This document shows positions 55,537 to 64,000 of a stretch of 64,000 nt of DNA, in pieces. This stretch comes from Microbulbifer halophilus. GTDB lineage: Bacteria; Pseudomonadota; Gammaproteobacteria; Pseudomonadales; Cellvibrionaceae. The notes below the pieces were generated by a model. That model was not told the DNA's origin. It made no database searches and saw only the letters and a list, made by a program, of their open reading frames with translations. Positions within the stretch are counted from its first letter, which is position 1; every line of letters starts with the position of its first letter. The translations under genes and the position numbers were made by a program. The stretch lies in assembly GCF_026183675.1 (NCBI RefSeq), contig NZ_JAPIVK010000005.1:97045-161044 (forward strand), given 5' to 3'.

Positions 55537-56113
55537 CGTGCGAATCTGTCCGCTGGTGCTGGCCGGCGGCCGCTCCCGGCGGATGGGGCGGGACAAGGCG
55601 CAGATGCAACTCGCCGACGGGCAGACGCTGTTGGTGCACGCCGAGACCCTGTTGCGCCGAATGCGGGCGCCGGCGGGTGCAGCCCTGCTGCCGCCGCTGA
55701 TCAGCGGCGACAGACCCGGTGGTATTGCCGACCCGGTACCCGACTGCGGCCCCCTCGGCGGCCTGCACGCCGCCGCCGAACACCTGCGGCGCGAACGGAT
55801 CCACTGCGATGTGCTGCTGGCGATACCGGTGGATATGCCGCTGTTGCGGAGAGCGCAGTTGCAAACCCTCTGCAGTGAGGGACTGGCAAATCGCGCCGGC
55901 GCCCTCTGCTTCGAGCGCTGTTACCTGCCGCTGTGGCTGCGGCTGGACGAACCCAGCCGCGATTACCTGCGGGGCGCTGTTGCGGAAAGAGAGAAACCGT
56001 CGGTGCGCGCACTGATAGAGGCCGTTAGCGGGCGCCAGTTACCCAAGCCGCCGGGCGATTGGCACAAAAATGTGAATACCATGCGGGAGTTTGCGGATCT
56101 CACACTTCCGTAG
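55529..56113 (+). CDS. mobA: Molybdenum cofactor guanylyltransferase MobA
   Basis: GTG at 55529 (or GTG 55538, 3 codons on) gives about 194 aa. The nucleotidyltransferase signature LVLAGGRSRRMGRDKAQMQL lies at about residues 9-28, with VDMPLLRRAQLQTL (metal/GTP region) near residue 100 and PDCGPLGGLHAAAEHL near residue 70. MobA attaches GMP to Mo-molybdopterin to form the bis-MGD cofactor used by NasA-type reductases. Its presence in this operon agrees with a DMSO-reductase-family enzyme as the main consumer. Confidence 0.93.
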   Translation: MASVRICPLVLAGGRSRRMGRDKAQMQLADGQTLLVHAETLLRRMRAPAGAALLPPLISGDRPGGIADPVPDCGPLGGLHAAAEHLRRERIHCDVLLAIPVDMPLLRRAQLQTLCSEGLANRAGALCFERCYLPLWLRLDEPSRDYLRGAVAEREKPSVRALIEAVSGRQLPKPPGDWHKNVNTMREFADLTLP

Positions 56114-56155
56114 GCTCCTGCAAGAAAACAACCGAGTTTCGAGGAAAATCAGACA

Positions 56156-56668
56156 GTGCAAAATCGAGAAGAAAACTCACTATCCATTGCGGTACTGACC
56201 GTCTCCGATACCCGCACCGAAGACACGGACACCTCAGGCCAATACCTGACCGAGGTACTCCGGGCCGCCGGCCACAGGCTGTGGGAAAAGAAAATCGTCC
56301 CGGACGATATCTACCGGCTGCGCGCGGAAGTTTCCCGCTGGATTGCGGAAGAGGCCGTGCAGGTGGTGTTGACCACCGGCGGCACCGGTTTCAGTGGTCG
56401 CGACTCCACCCCGGAGGCACTGGCGCCGCTGTTCGACAAACACGTCGAGGGCTTCGGCGAACTGTTCCGGAGTATTTCCTACGACGAAATCGGTTCCTCC
56501 ACAATCCAGTCCCGCGCCCTGGCCGGGCTCGCCAACAATACACTGATCTGCGCCGTGCCCGGCTCCACCGGCGCCTGCCGCACCGCCTGGGAAAATATTC
56601 TCAGCCGGCAACTGGATGCCAGCTTCAAACCCTGCAATTTTGTCGCGCACCTGTTGCCTCGCACTTGA
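56156..56668 (+). CDS. moaB: Molybdopterin biosynthesis protein MoaB
   Basis: GTG at 56156 gives 170 aa in the MoaB/MogA fold: [20 protein letters not shown] (about residues 11-30), [20 protein letters not shown] (about residues 69-88, MPT-binding), and [20 protein letters not shown]. MogA-like proteins adenylylate molybdopterin; E. coli MoaB itself is not essential, but in organisms without mogA this protein takes that role. No mogA is in the window. It is 42 bp after mobA and 13 bp before moaC. Confidence 0.94.
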   Translation: MQNREENSLSIAVLTVSDTRTEDTDTSGQYLTEVLRAAGHRLWEKKIVPDDIYRLRAEVSRWIAEEAVQVVLTTGGTGFSGRDSTPEALAPLFDKHVEGFGELFRSISYDEIGSSTIQSRALAGLANNTLICAVPGSTGACRTAWENILSRQLDASFKPCNFVAHLLPRT

Positions 56669-56681
56669 GGAGGAGTGAATC

Positions 56682-57194
56682 GTGTTGAGCCATCTGAACC
56701 GGCGTGGCGAAGCCAGCATGGTGGATGTCACTGAAAAAGAGGTCAGCGAACGTATCGCCCGCGCCGAATCCCTGGTCTGCATGAGCGCCGATGCCTTCGA
56801 GCAACTGCGAGCCGGCCAGAACAAGAAGGGCGATGTACTGGCCACCGCGCGCATCGCCGGCATACAGGCGGCCAAGAAAACCGCCGACCTGATACCGCTC
56901 TGCCACCCGCTGGCGCTGACCAAGGTGCAGGTGGATTTCGAGCTGGAGCCCGAAGACAACCGCGTCCGCATCGCCAGCTTCTGCAAACTCGCCGGCCGCA
57001 CCGGCGTGGAGATGGAAGCGCTCACCGCGGCCTCGATCGCGGCCCTGACGATTTACGATATGTGCAAGGCCGTGGATCCGGCGATCACTATCGCCCACAC
57101 GCGGCTGCGGGAGAAAATCGGCGGCAAACGCGGGCACTGGGTGCCCGGCGACAGCGACCCGCAGGTGAGCGGAGAAGAGGAGAAGCAGCAGTGA
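56682..57194 (+). CDS. moaC: Cyclic pyranopterin monophosphate synthase MoaC
   Basis: GTG at 56682 follows GAGGAG and gives 170 aa. Family motifs: [59 protein letters not shown] (active-site His), [20 protein letters not shown] and the catalytic Lys region [10 protein letters not shown]. MoaC rearranges the MoaA product to cPMP. The stop codon overlaps the GTG of moaD, so the two are translationally coupled. Confidence 0.95.
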   Translation: MLSHLNRRGEASMVDVTEKEVSERIARAESLVCMSADAFEQLRAGQNKKGDVLATARIAGIQAAKKTADLIPLCHPLALTKVQVDFELEPEDNRVRIASFCKLAGRTGVEMEALTAASIAALTIYDMCKAVDPAITIAHTRLREKIGGKRGHWVPGDSDPQVSGEEEKQQ

Positions 57195-57439
57195 TACGGG
57201 TACTGTTTTTTGCCGGGCTGCGCGAGCGGCTGCAATGTGCCGAGGTCAGCGTGCCGGCGAGCGAATGCTCGACCCTGGCGGAGCTGCGCTCCCACCTGAG
57301 TGAGCGCGGCGGGGAATGGCGCTCGGCGCTCGCCGACGACAAACTGCAGATGGCGCTCAATCGCTCGGTGGCCGAACCGCACAGCGCTGTTGACGGCGGC
57401 GACGAAGTCGCTTTCTTCCCGCCGGTAACCGGGGGCTGA
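57191..57439 (+). CDS. moaD: Molybdopterin synthase sulfur carrier subunit MoaD
   Basis: GTG at 57191 overlaps the moaC stop (GTGA). The 82-aa ubiquitin-like protein starts (M)[18 protein letters not shown] and ends [14 protein letters not shown]. The terminal Gly-Gly is the site of thiocarboxylation that carries sulfur to MoaE. Length and ends match MoaD exactly. It is followed 2 bp later by moaE. Confidence 0.95.
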   Translation: MIRVLFFAGLRERLQCAEVSVPASECSTLAELRSHLSERGGEWRSALADDKLQMALNRSVAEPHSAVDGGDEVAFFPPVTGG

Positions 57440-57441
57440 GG

Positions 57442-57894
57442 GTGGCGATTGCAGTCTCGGTACAGCGCGAGGCATTCGACGTGGCCGCGGAATATGCGCA
57501 GTTGCGCCGGGACAACAGTGCAGACGGGGCCACGGCGATGTTTGTCGGCTCCGTGCGGGACTTCAATGTCGCGCAATCGGTAGCGCATCTGGAGCTGGAA
57601 CACTACCCGGGCATGACCGAAAAGGTGTTGCGGGAAATTGCCGGGGAGGCCCGGCAGCGCTGGCAGTTGGGGCGCGCCCGCATCGTGCACCGATTCGGCC
57701 GCCTGGATCCCGGCGAGGATATCGTCTTCGTGGGCGCCGCCGCACCGCACCGGCAGGCGGCGCTCGACGCCTGCGCATTCATGATGGATTTTCTCAAGAC
57801 GCGCGCGCCTTTCTGGAAAAAGGAATCGGGCCCCGATGGCGAGCGCTGGGTGGAAGCGCGGGAGAGCGATCGCGATGCGCTTCGCCGGTGGTGA
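57442..57894 (+). CDS. moaE: Molybdopterin synthase catalytic subunit MoaE
   Basis: GTG at 57442 gives 150 aa. Motifs: GATAMFVGSVRDFNVAQSVA (about residues 29-48), LELEHYPGMTEKVLREIAGE, ARIVHRFGRLDPGEDIVFVG and the catalytic FLKTRAPFWKKESGPDGERW with the active Lys pair. With MoaD it inserts the dithiolene sulfurs into cPMP to make molybdopterin. It is the last gene of the moa operon. I see no strong terminator right after it. Confidence 0.95.
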   Translation: MAIAVSVQREAFDVAAEYAQLRRDNSADGATAMFVGSVRDFNVAQSVAHLELEHYPGMTEKVLREIAGEARQRWQLGRARIVHRFGRLDPGEDIVFVGAAAPHRQAALDACAFMMDFLKTRAPFWKKESGPDGERWVEARESDRDALRRW

Positions 57895-58498
57895 TCGATT
57901 GGTGGGGGGAGCCATCTGCAAATCCCTCCGCTTCCGACCCCCTAATCACCTCCTTTCCGGCTGTTCAATATCGCACAGTATCATTTGAAACTGTGCGCCG
58001 ATAAATCGGTTCGAACCCCGCCGTTGAATCGACTATGATCGAATCGACCTGCCGATACGGTCGAATCGGATAATCGATTGTCGGGGGCGGGCCGCCGTTT
58101 CCGGGGCCTCCGGCAATGTTTCAACTGCAACTGGAAATGCGCAGATTGGGACTATTGGCAGGCGCGAATTTCGTTATTGATGAATTTTATAGGCGAATAA
58201 GCCAAATATTCTTTTAATGGGCCCTGCTGGCGTATAGAATTTTTCGCCCTTTCCGAGAGTTCCCATATCTGCAATCCCTGTTAAATATTCGGTTTATGCG
58301 GACAGCTTGCACTCGGGAAGTAGAGTAAATTTATAAAGACTCGCGTTTCGGAGTTGAAGGTGCCTGCCGATGGCACCGGCCCCCAAAAAACTCCCGAAAC
58401 CCGAGATAAATAGAACGCCAGTGTTGGCTTTGCGACGTTGCAGGAAGTTGGTGGCAGGCGTAGGGCCGACCCGGCAAATAGATTGACGGAGCAAAGCG
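57895..58498. promoter_or_regulatory. 604-bp AT-richer gap before pntA with GAATCG repeats
   Basis: No gene is apparent. GAATCG occurs at 58026, 58041 and 58063, including TCGAATCG at 58039 and 58061 (22-bp period), followed by the palindrome AATCGATT (58072-58079). From about 58160 to 58330 the sequence is much more AT-rich than its surroundings (for example AATATTCTTTTAATGGG and TTAAATATTCGG), consistent with promoters for pntAB. A small RNA cannot be excluded. Confidence 0.4.
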
Positions 58499-60052
58499 GT
58501 GATCATAGCCATACCGAAAGAGACTGCACCGGGAGAGGCGCGGGTAGCGGCCACTCCCGACAGTGTGGAGCGTTTGCGCGACCTGGGATTCTCGGTCGCG
58601 CTCGAGCAAGGTGCGGGTGCCCCGGCCAGCTTCACCGATGAAGCCTATGAGCAGGCCGGCGCGAAAATTTGTGCAGACGGCAAGGCGTGCCTGGAAGGTG
58701 CCGGCCTGGTGCTCAAGGTGCAGGCCCCGAGCGATGAAGAACTGGATCTGATCCCCTCCGGCGCCACCCTGGTGGCCTTCCTCAAGCCGGCGCAGAACGA
58801 GGACTATCTCAAAAAGCTCGCGGAAAAAAATATCAACGCCCTGGCGGTGGAATCCGTTCCGCGCATTTCCCGCGCGCAAAAAATGGACGCGCTCAGCTCC
58901 ATGGCCAATATCGCCGGCTACCGCGCGGTGGTCGAGGCCGCGCACAACTTCGGCCGTTTCTTCACCGGCCAGATCACCGCCGCCGGCAAGGTACCGCCGG
59001 CCAAGGTGCTGGTGATCGGTGCCGGTGTCGCCGGCCTGTCGGCGATCGGTACTGCCAAAAGTATGGGCGCCGTGGTGCGTGCCTTCGACACCCGCGCGGA
59101 AGTGCGCGAACAGGTGGAGTCGATGGGCGCGGAGTTCCTCACCGTGGATTTCGAGGAAGAGGGCTCCGGCAGCGGCGGTTATGCCAAGGAAATGTCCAAG
59201 GAGTTTATCGACGCGGAAATGGCGCTCTTCCGGGAGCAGGCGAAGGAGGTGGATATCGTCATCACCACCGCGCTGATTCCCGGCAAGCCGGCGCCCAAGC
59301 TGTGGCTCGCGGATATGGTCGACAGCATGGCCGAGGGCTCGGTGGTCGTCGACCTGGCGGCGGAGAACGGCGGCAACTGCGACTACACGGTGCCGCATGA
59401 GAAAGTGGTCGAAAGCGGTGTCACCATCATCGGTTACACCAACCTGCCCAGCCGCGCGGCGACCCAGTCCTCCACCCTCTACGCCACCAACCTGGCGCAC
59501 CTGCTCAGCGAGCTGGCGCCGGAGAAGGACGGCGAGATCAATCTCGATTTCGACGATGAAGTGATCCGCGGCGCTACCGTGGTGAAAGACGGCGAGGTCA
59601 CCTGGCCGCCGCCCGCCCCCAAGATCACCGCCCAACCGAAACCCGCGCCGGAGAAGAAGCCCGAACCCGAGCCGGAAGTGGCCGAGGAGAAAAAGCCGGT
59701 GCGCAAATCGCCGCTGGGAATCCTGGCCTTCTGGGCGGTGGCCGGCGCGCTGCTGTTGTGGCTCGGCAGTGTGGCGCCGCAGGAGTTCGTGTCTCACTTC
59801 ACCGTGTTCGTGCTGGCCATTTTCGTCGGCTGGCAGGTGATCTGGAATGTGACCCACGCGCTGCACACACCGTTGATGAGTGTGACCAACGCCATTTCCG
59901 GCATCATCGTCGTCGGCGCGTTGCTGCAGGTGGGCGCCAGCGGCTCCGGCCTGGTCACACTGCTCGCCTTCATCGGCGTGCTGGTGGCCAGTATCAATAT
60001 CTTCGGTGGCTTCTTTGTCACCTATCGCATGCTGAAAATGTTTCGGCGCTAA
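58499..60052 (+). CDS. pntA: NAD(P) transhydrogenase subunit alpha
   Basis: GTG at 58499 with ACGGAGCAA upstream gives 517 aa starting (M)[19 protein letters not shown], the expected PntA start. Residues 1-380 form the NAD(H)-binding domain I ([20 protein letters not shown] at about 165-184; [20 protein letters not shown]). A Pro/Glu-rich linker (about residues 385-405) leads to four TM helices of domain II (from [20 protein letters not shown]). Together with PntB it uses the proton gradient to reduce NADP+ with NADH. pntB follows after 15 bp. Confidence 0.96.
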   Translation: MIIAIPKETAPGEARVAATPDSVERLRDLGFSVALEQGAGAPASFTDEAYEQAGAKICADGKACLEGAGLVLKVQAPSDEELDLIPSGATLVAFLKPAQNEDYLKKLAEKNINALAVESVPRISRAQKMDALSSMANIAGYRAVVEAAHNFGRFFTGQITAAGKVPPAKVLVIGAGVAGLSAIGTAKSMGAVVRAFDTRAEVREQVESMGAEFLTVDFEEEGSGSGGYAKEMSKEFIDAEMALFREQAKEVDIVITTALIPGKPAPKLWLADMVDSMAEGSVVVDLAAENGGNCDYTVPHEKVVESGVTIIGYTNLPSRAATQSSTLYATNLAHLLSELAPEKDGEINLDFDDEVIRGATVVKDGEVTWPPPAPKITAQPKPAPEKKPEPEPEVAEEKKPVRKSPLGILAFWAVAGALLLWLGSVAPQEFVSHFTVFVLAIFVGWQVIWNVTHALHTPLMSVTNAISGIIVVGALLQVGASGSGLVTLLAFIGVLVASINIFGGFFVTYRMLKMFRR

Positions 60053-60067
60053 CAGAGGAGAAGAATA

Positions 60068-61459
60068 ATGAACGGTATGATTTCCATGGCTTATCTCTTC
60101 TCCGCGGTGATGTTCATCCTCAGCCTCGGAGGCCTGTCGAGCCACGAGACGGCGCGGCGCGGCAACATCTACGGCATGGTGGGCATGGCGGTGGCCATTA
60201 TTGCCACCATCGCCGGTATTGCCTCTGGCGCCTACTGGCTGGTGGCCATCGCCATGGCGGTGGGCGCGGTGGTCGGAATCTTCCTGGCCAAGCGAGTGGC
60301 CATGACACAGATGCCGCAAATGGTGGCGTTGCTGCACAGCTTCGTGGGCCTGGCGGCCGTGCTGATCGGTTGGGGCGGCTTTCTCGATCCGCGCCTCTCC
60401 CTCACCGGTGCCGAGCATATTGTGCACAATACCGAGATCTATCTGGGGATCTTTATCGGCGCCATCACGCTGACCGGCTCGCTGGTGGCCTTCGGCAAAT
60501 TGCAGGGCCTGATTTCCGGCAAGCCGCTGGTGCTGCCGGCGCGCCACTGGCTGAACCTGGCCGCGATCATCGCCTGTGTGGTGCTGGGTGCACTGTTTAT
60601 TCCCGCCGACCTGAATGCGGGTACCGTGATCAACCTGCTGATCATGACCTCCATCGCACTGTTGCTGGGGATTCACCTGATCGCGGCCATTGGCGGCGCC
60701 GACATGCCGGTGGTGATCTCGATGCTGAACAGCTACTCCGGCTGGGCCGCGGCCGCCACCGGCTTCATGCTCAGCAACGACCTGCTGATCGTGGTGGGCG
60801 CGCTGGTGGGCTCCTCCGGTGCCATCCTCAGCTACATCATGTGCCGCGGCATGAACCGCTCTTTTGCCAGCGTGATCCTGGGTGGCTTCGGCTCCGACGG
60901 CGGCGAAGTGGCCGAGGGCGAGATCGAGGGCGAAGCGGTGGAGACCAGCGCGGACGAAGTAGCCGCGGATCTGGATATGGCCAAGAGCATCATCATCGTC
61001 CCCGGCTTCGGCATGGCAGTGGCCCACGCCCAGCAGGCGGTCAGCGACCTGACCGACAAGCTGCGCAAAGAGGGAAAGACAGTGCGTTTCGGTATCCACC
61101 CGGTAGCGGGGCGGCTCCCGGGCCACATGAACGTGCTGCTCGCCGAAGCCAATGTGCCCTACGATATCGTGATGGAAATGGACGAGATCAACGACGATTT
61201 CCCCGAAACCGACATGGTGCTGGTGATCGGTGCCAACGACACCGTCAACCCGGACGCGGTGGAAAAGCCCGGCTCGCCCATCGCCGGCATGCCGGTGCTG
61301 GAGTGCTGGAAGGCCGGCAAGGTGGTGATCCTCAAGCGCTCCATGGCCTCCGGCTACGCCGGCGTCGCCAACCCGCTGTTCTACAAGGAGAACTCGCGGA
61401 TGCTGTTCGGTGATGCCAAGGACAGCCTGCAGGCGGTATTGGGCAAACTGGCCGGCTGA
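60068..61459 (+). CDS. pntB: NAD(P) transhydrogenase subunit beta
   Basis: This 463-aa protein has eight to nine TM helices in residues 1-265 (for example [40 protein letters not shown]). The NADP(H)-binding domain III follows: [20 protein letters not shown] (about residues 312-331), [40 protein letters not shown] and [20 protein letters not shown]. It is the proton-pumping subunit. The ATG is preceded by AGAGGAGAAG. With PntA it supplies NADPH, and it may also serve biosynthesis linked to nitrogen assimilation. Confidence 0.97.
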   Translation: MNGMISMAYLFSAVMFILSLGGLSSHETARRGNIYGMVGMAVAIIATIAGIASGAYWLVAIAMAVGAVVGIFLAKRVAMTQMPQMVALLHSFVGLAAVLIGWGGFLDPRLSLTGAEHIVHNTEIYLGIFIGAITLTGSLVAFGKLQGLISGKPLVLPARHWLNLAAIIACVVLGALFIPADLNAGTVINLLIMTSIALLLGIHLIAAIGGADMPVVISMLNSYSGWAAAATGFMLSNDLLIVVGALVGSSGAILSYIMCRGMNRSFASVILGGFGSDGGEVAEGEIEGEAVETSADEVAADLDMAKSIIIVPGFGMAVAHAQQAVSDLTDKLRKEGKTVRFGIHPVAGRLPGHMNVLLAEANVPYDIVMEMDEINDDFPETDMVLVIGANDTVNPDAVEKPGSPIAGMPVLECWKAGKVVILKRSMASGYAGVANPLFYKENSRMLFGDAKDSLQAVLGKLAG

Positions 61460-61533
61460 TCGTTTTTCCCTTCTACTAATGCCGGTGGCGGTGGTAACCT
61501 TCAGGTTTCCAGAATAAAAAGGAGCCTGCTTTC

Positions 61534-63120
61534 ATGGAGGTTATCGTCCGCCGCCTGGCATTTTCCCTTACTCTTCTTTTCGGTGCGCTGTATCTGTCTG
61601 CCTGCGGCGGTGGGAGCGATGGCGGTTCTGACGATCCTCCCGGTAATGGCGACGGAGGCGGCAGTGATGGCGATTTCGACTATGAGTGGGAGGAAGGTGT
61701 GTTTCCCCCTTCCGCTGACTTCAAGAATCAATGCGGCTCTGTACTTGCTCAGAACCACTGGCTCCGCTCCTGGAGCCATGAAACCTACCTGTGGTACGAC
61801 GAGATTGTCGATCGTGATCCCGCCGATTACGACAACCCGCTGAAATACTTTGAACTCTTGAAGACCGAAGAACGCAGTCCCTCCGGCGCTTACAAAGATA
61901 ACTACCATTACGCCGAGCCGACCGAAGAATATGAGAGGCGCTCCGAATCAGGTATATCGCTCAGTTACGGTTTCCAGTGGACGATCCTCGATGGAGATCC
62001 ACAGCAGATTTATACAGCCTACAGTGAATCGCCAGACTGGCCGGCAGGCATGGAGCGCGGTATGCGAGTCGTACGCATTGATGACCTGCGCATGTCCTAT
62101 GCCGATGGCCAGAAGGACGTGGATTTTATCAATGCCGTGTTGTGGCCTTCCTCCGAAGGACAAGCTCACGAGTTCGAATTCGAGAGCCGCAGTGGCCTGT
62201 CCTATACCACTACCCTGACGGCCGGTGAGATCGATATGAATCCGGCGCCGACACACTACCAGTCGAACATCGGGCCCGGTGGGAAAACGGTGGGGTATCT
62301 GCTTTTCAACAACCATGTCGCCACGGCGGAGAAGGCATTGTTCGAGGCGGTGGCGGACTTCAACTCCAATGGTGGTATCGACGAACTGGTGCTGGATTTG
62401 CGCTATAACGGTGGCGGTTACCTCGGCATTGCCAGCCAACTCGCCTATATGATCGCCGGCTCCAACGCCACCGATGGCAGGATTTTCGAAGAGTTGCTGT
62501 TCAACGATCAGCATCCGGACCGCAACCCGTTCAATGGCGAACCGCTGGAGCCGATCCCGTTTATCGATGTGACGGTCGGCTATTCTTCCCTGGATGAAAA
62601 CCAGGCGTTGCCGACGCTGGACCTGGAAAGAGTGTTTGTTCTGTCTGGCCAGGCCACCTGCTCGGCCAGTGAATCGATCATCAACGGCCTGCGCGGTATC
62701 GGTGTCGAAGTGATCCTGATCGGGGACACGACTTGCGGCAAGCCGTATGGATTTCACCCCACGGGCAATTGCGGCACCACCTATTTCACCATTAACTACA
62801 AAGGGGCGAACGATGAGGGCTTCGGCGAGTATGCCGATGGCTTTGTCCCCAACTCTTACGATGATGGCTACGCGCTGGTGGAAGGTTGTGAAGTGAGCGA
62901 CGACTTCGATCACGCGCTGGGTGATACCGGGGAGCGGCGGCTGGCCGCGGCGCTCAATTACATGGACAGTGGAAGCTGTGGCGCCTACGCCAGCAGTTAT
63001 GCCCGAGTGAAACCGATGGTTGCAGACGGTGGGGAGGTGAACCGTATTGCCCCGCCGGAGTGGCAACGCAGTCGAATTGTCCAGATGCCCCGGAGGTCCG
63101 ATGAGAATATCGAGCATTAA
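61534..63120 (+). CDS. S41 family (C-terminal processing type) peptidase, lipoprotein
   Basis: This 528-aa precursor has a lipobox LSAC (Cys near residue 24) followed by a Gly/Ser/Asp-rich linker to about residue 48. The S41 core follows: NHWLRSWSHETYLWYDEIVD (N-terminal helical part), VGYLLFNNHVATAEKALFEA, ELVLDLRYNGGGYLGIASQL, LSGQATCSASESIINGLRGI with the catalytic Ser, and IGDTTCGKPYGFHPTGNC with the catalytic Lys. A PDZ domain is reduced or absent by eye. It is probably anchored in the cell envelope. AAGGAG lies 11 nt before the ATG. The 3' end overlaps a small lipoprotein gene by 20 bp. Confidence 0.9.
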   Translation: MEVIVRRLAFSLTLLFGALYLSACGGGSDGGSDDPPGNGDGGGSDGDFDYEWEEGVFPPSADFKNQCGSVLAQNHWLRSWSHETYLWYDEIVDRDPADYDNPLKYFELLKTEERSPSGAYKDNYHYAEPTEEYERRSESGISLSYGFQWTILDGDPQQIYTAYSESPDWPAGMERGMRVVRIDDLRMSYADGQKDVDFINAVLWPSSEGQAHEFEFESRSGLSYTTTLTAGEIDMNPAPTHYQSNIGPGGKTVGYLLFNNHVATAEKALFEAVADFNSNGGIDELVLDLRYNGGGYLGIASQLAYMIAGSNATDGRIFEELLFNDQHPDRNPFNGEPLEPIPFIDVTVGYSSLDENQALPTLDLERVFVLSGQATCSASESIINGLRGIGVEVILIGDTTCGKPYGFHPTGNCGTTYFTINYKGANDEGFGEYADGFVPNSYDDGYALVEGCEVSDDFDHALGDTGERRLAAALNYMDSGSCGAYASSYARVKPMVADGGEVNRIAPPEWQRSRIVQMPRRSDENIEH

Positions 63121-63487
63121 GTCAGCGGCTATCGCAGTGGCGTTGCTGACCGCTTGCAGTGTGCAGACGGCGCGCAGCGAGGCGGTCCCGGCGCTGCTGG
63201 TGAGCCCGGATCCATCGGTCCATGCGGTGTTGGAGAGAACCGTCTCCCAGGCACTGAACGGTGCCTCCGCCAACCTGGCCGATGACGCCCTGACTCGGCA
63301 GAGTAATCTTATCGTGGAGCGCCGGCCTTTGCGCAGCCTGCAGGAGCCCGGCGGCCTGCACGGCCGCAAACTGGAAAAACCGGAAAAATTCCGCCTGATG
63401 ACCGACGGTGCCGAATGCTGGCTGCTGAAATCGTCCGACGGCAGTCGCTGGCCGCTGCCGGGCGTCCGCTGCGTTCCGGAAGCCTAG
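63101..63487 (+). CDS. Small secreted or lipoprotein, S41 peptidase partner (unknown function)
   Basis: I do not recognise this 128-aa protein. The ATG at 63101 follows CGGAGG, overlaps the peptidase stop by 20 bp, and gives a signal peptide with a possible lipobox LLTAC (Cys near residue 19). The mature part is mostly polar. Its C-terminal 35 residues (KFRLMTDGAECWLLKSSDGS, RWPLPGVRC) look like a compact domain with two Cys that could form a disulfide. Coupled translation suggests it works with the S41 peptidase, as substrate, inhibitor or chaperone. Confidence 0.75.
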   Translation: MRISSIKSAAIAVALLTACSVQTARSEAVPALLVSPDPSVHAVLERTVSQALNGASANLADDALTRQSNLIVERRPLRSLQEPGGLHGRKLEKPEKFRLMTDGAECWLLKSSDGSRWPLPGVRCVPEA

Positions 63488-63497
63488 ACGAGGTGAG

Positions 63498-63548
63498 GTA
63501 GGAGCCTGCTTGCAGGCGAAGGGTTTTCGCCTGCAAGCAGGCTCCTAC
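63498..63548. terminator. Bidirectional hairpin repeat between convergent genes
   Basis: GTAGGAGCCTGCTTGCAGGC (left) and GCCTGCAAGCAGGCTCCTAC (right) form a near-perfect 23-bp stem around GAAGGGTTTTC. It lies between the convergent small lipoprotein and yhbY genes and probably ends both transcripts. A degraded relative lies at 12838-12898. Confidence 0.65.
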
Positions 63549-63562
63549 GGGAGGACGCGGCT

Positions 63563-63865
63563 TTACCGCAGCAGATTGGACAGCCTGGCGCTGGGCTTCT
63601 CCGCCGCCCGGTAGATCAACGCGATCTTGCCGATCTCCTGCACCAGCTCGGCGCCGCTTTTCTCGCACAGCTCGCCGATCACCTCGCGACGCAGGTCGCG
63701 GTCGGCCACCACCAGCTTGACCTTGATCAGTTCGTGATCCTCCAGCGCCCGCTCCAGTTCTTCCAGTACGCCTTCGGTCAGGCCCTTGCCGGCGACGGTA
63801 ACCACCGGTTTCAGGTTGTGCCCCACGGTGCGCAGGGTTTTTTTGCGGTCGGCGGTTAAAGGCAT
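63563..63865 (-). CDS. yhbY: Ribosome assembly RNA-binding protein YhbY
   Basis: The ATG at 63865 gives MPLTADRKKTLRTVGHNLKP and 100 aa, matching YhbY/CRM-domain proteins. Family marks: VVTVAGKGLTEGVLEELERA, LEDHELIKVKLVVADRDLRR and VQEIGKIALIYR, with the GxxG RNA-binding loop in AGKGLTEG. An ATG 4 codons earlier is possible. YhbY binds pre-50S particles. It is divergent from rlmE, the classic gammaproteobacterial pair. Confidence 0.94.
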   Translation of the reverse strand: MPLTADRKKTLRTVGHNLKPVVTVAGKGLTEGVLEELERALEDHELIKVKLVVADRDLRREVIGELCEKSGAELVQEIGKIALIYRAAEKPSARLSNLLR

Positions 63866-63899
63866 ACAATACTCCATTACCACTATATAGATACCTATT

Positions 63900-63939
63900 G
63901 TAGGAGCGGCGGGGCGGATGGCCGCCCCGCCGCTCCTGC
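63900..63939. repeat. REP-like GC hairpin upstream of yhbY and rlmE
   Basis: GTAGGAGCGGCGGGGCGG and CCGCCCCGCCGCTCC pair around ATGG. It shares the GTAGGAGC beginning with the repeat at 63498-63548. It occupies most of the short yhbY/rlmE divergent region. Confidence 0.6.
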
Positions 63940-63970
63940 AACGGATGTTGTAAACAGAGCATTGTACCCG

Positions 63971-64000
63971 ATGGGCCGATCCAAGAGCAGTCACCGCTGG
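63971..64000 (+). CDS. rlmE: 23S rRNA (uridine-2'-O)-methyltransferase RlmE (first 10 codons only)
   Basis: An ATG at 63971 reads MGRSKSSHRW to the window edge. This is the characteristic start of RlmE/FtsJ in Gammaproteobacteria, and the position divergent from yhbY is conserved. Only the N-terminus is visible. Confidence 0.75.
   Translation, partial: MGRSKSSHRW

Noticed and set aside
54409..55596. A 395-codon minus-strand frame over moaA
   Set aside because: It is antisense to moaA and the riboswitch candidate; moaA has clear radical SAM motifs and a GG tail.
58331..61126. A 931-codon open frame on the minus strand
   Set aside because: It is antisense to pntA and pntB, His/Gln/Gly-rich, without domain motifs. 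The AT-rich gap at its end is better explained as a promoter region.

Overview
The window looks like chromosomal DNA of a GC-rich gammaproteobacterium. Gene order (ssrA/smpB, recN-grpE-dnaK-dnaJ-dapB-carA-carB-greA, yhbY/rlmE, a Pseudomonas-like nitrate assimilation cluster with a PP2C-kinase gene) and protein sequences suggest a marine Cellvibrionales-type bacterium, most likely Microbulbifer or a relative. That assignment is inference; no database was searched.

Layout. 1-1089: end of a genomic island, with a P4-type integrase running off the left edge and abutting the 3' end of the tmRNA gene (1090-1479, minus), a classic integration site. 1.6-9.6 kb: housekeeping block with two NSS transporters flanking smpB, then ratA-rnfH, bamE, fur, an acyltransferase and recN. 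9.6-23.4 kb: a 165-bp MITE-like palindrome, then grpE and dnaK (each with its own sigma-32 promoter), dnaJ, dapB, a RimB-RimK fusion, a YfiR-like protein, carA (with a terminator-like leader), carB and greA. 23.5-37.8 kb: accessory genes, including an unrecognised membrane protein overlapping a VWA-like lipoprotein, a GDPD, a TetR-controlled RND pump, an ABC-2 exporter, a SoxR-controlled FMN reductase-MFS operon, a dienelactone hydrolase and a VOC protein. 37.7-57.9 kb: a nitrogen and molybdenum-cofactor region with moeA, nasA, nirD, nirB, a C11 peptidase, a PP2C-kinase fusion, two narK paralogs, nasS-nasT, then moaA-mobA-moaB-moaC-moaD-moaE behind a Moco riboswitch candidate. 58.5-64 kb: pntAB, an S41 peptidase with a small lipoprotein, yhbY, and the first codons of rlmE.

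How it works together. NarK proteins import nitrate; NasA (bis-MGD molybdenum enzyme) reduces it to nitrite; NirBD reduces nitrite to ammonium. MoaA-E, MobA and MoeA make the cofactor NasA needs, and PntAB can supply NADPH. I find three sigma-54-like promoters (before nirB, narK and nasT), NtrC-like sites, and leader RNA hairpins with the A-x-x-G hexaloop recognised by ANTAR proteins such as NasT. Nitrogen limitation (NtrC/sigma-54) and nitrate presence (NasS-NasT antitermination) are therefore probably both read here.

The most novel signal is a repeat family with two copies (17031-17218 and 29874-29998): a core of exactly 65 nt with conserved blocks, flanked by long perfect inverted arms whose sequence differs completely between copies. 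Several REP-like hairpin families also fill the intergenic gaps, and one has become the coding N-terminus of the PP2C-kinase.
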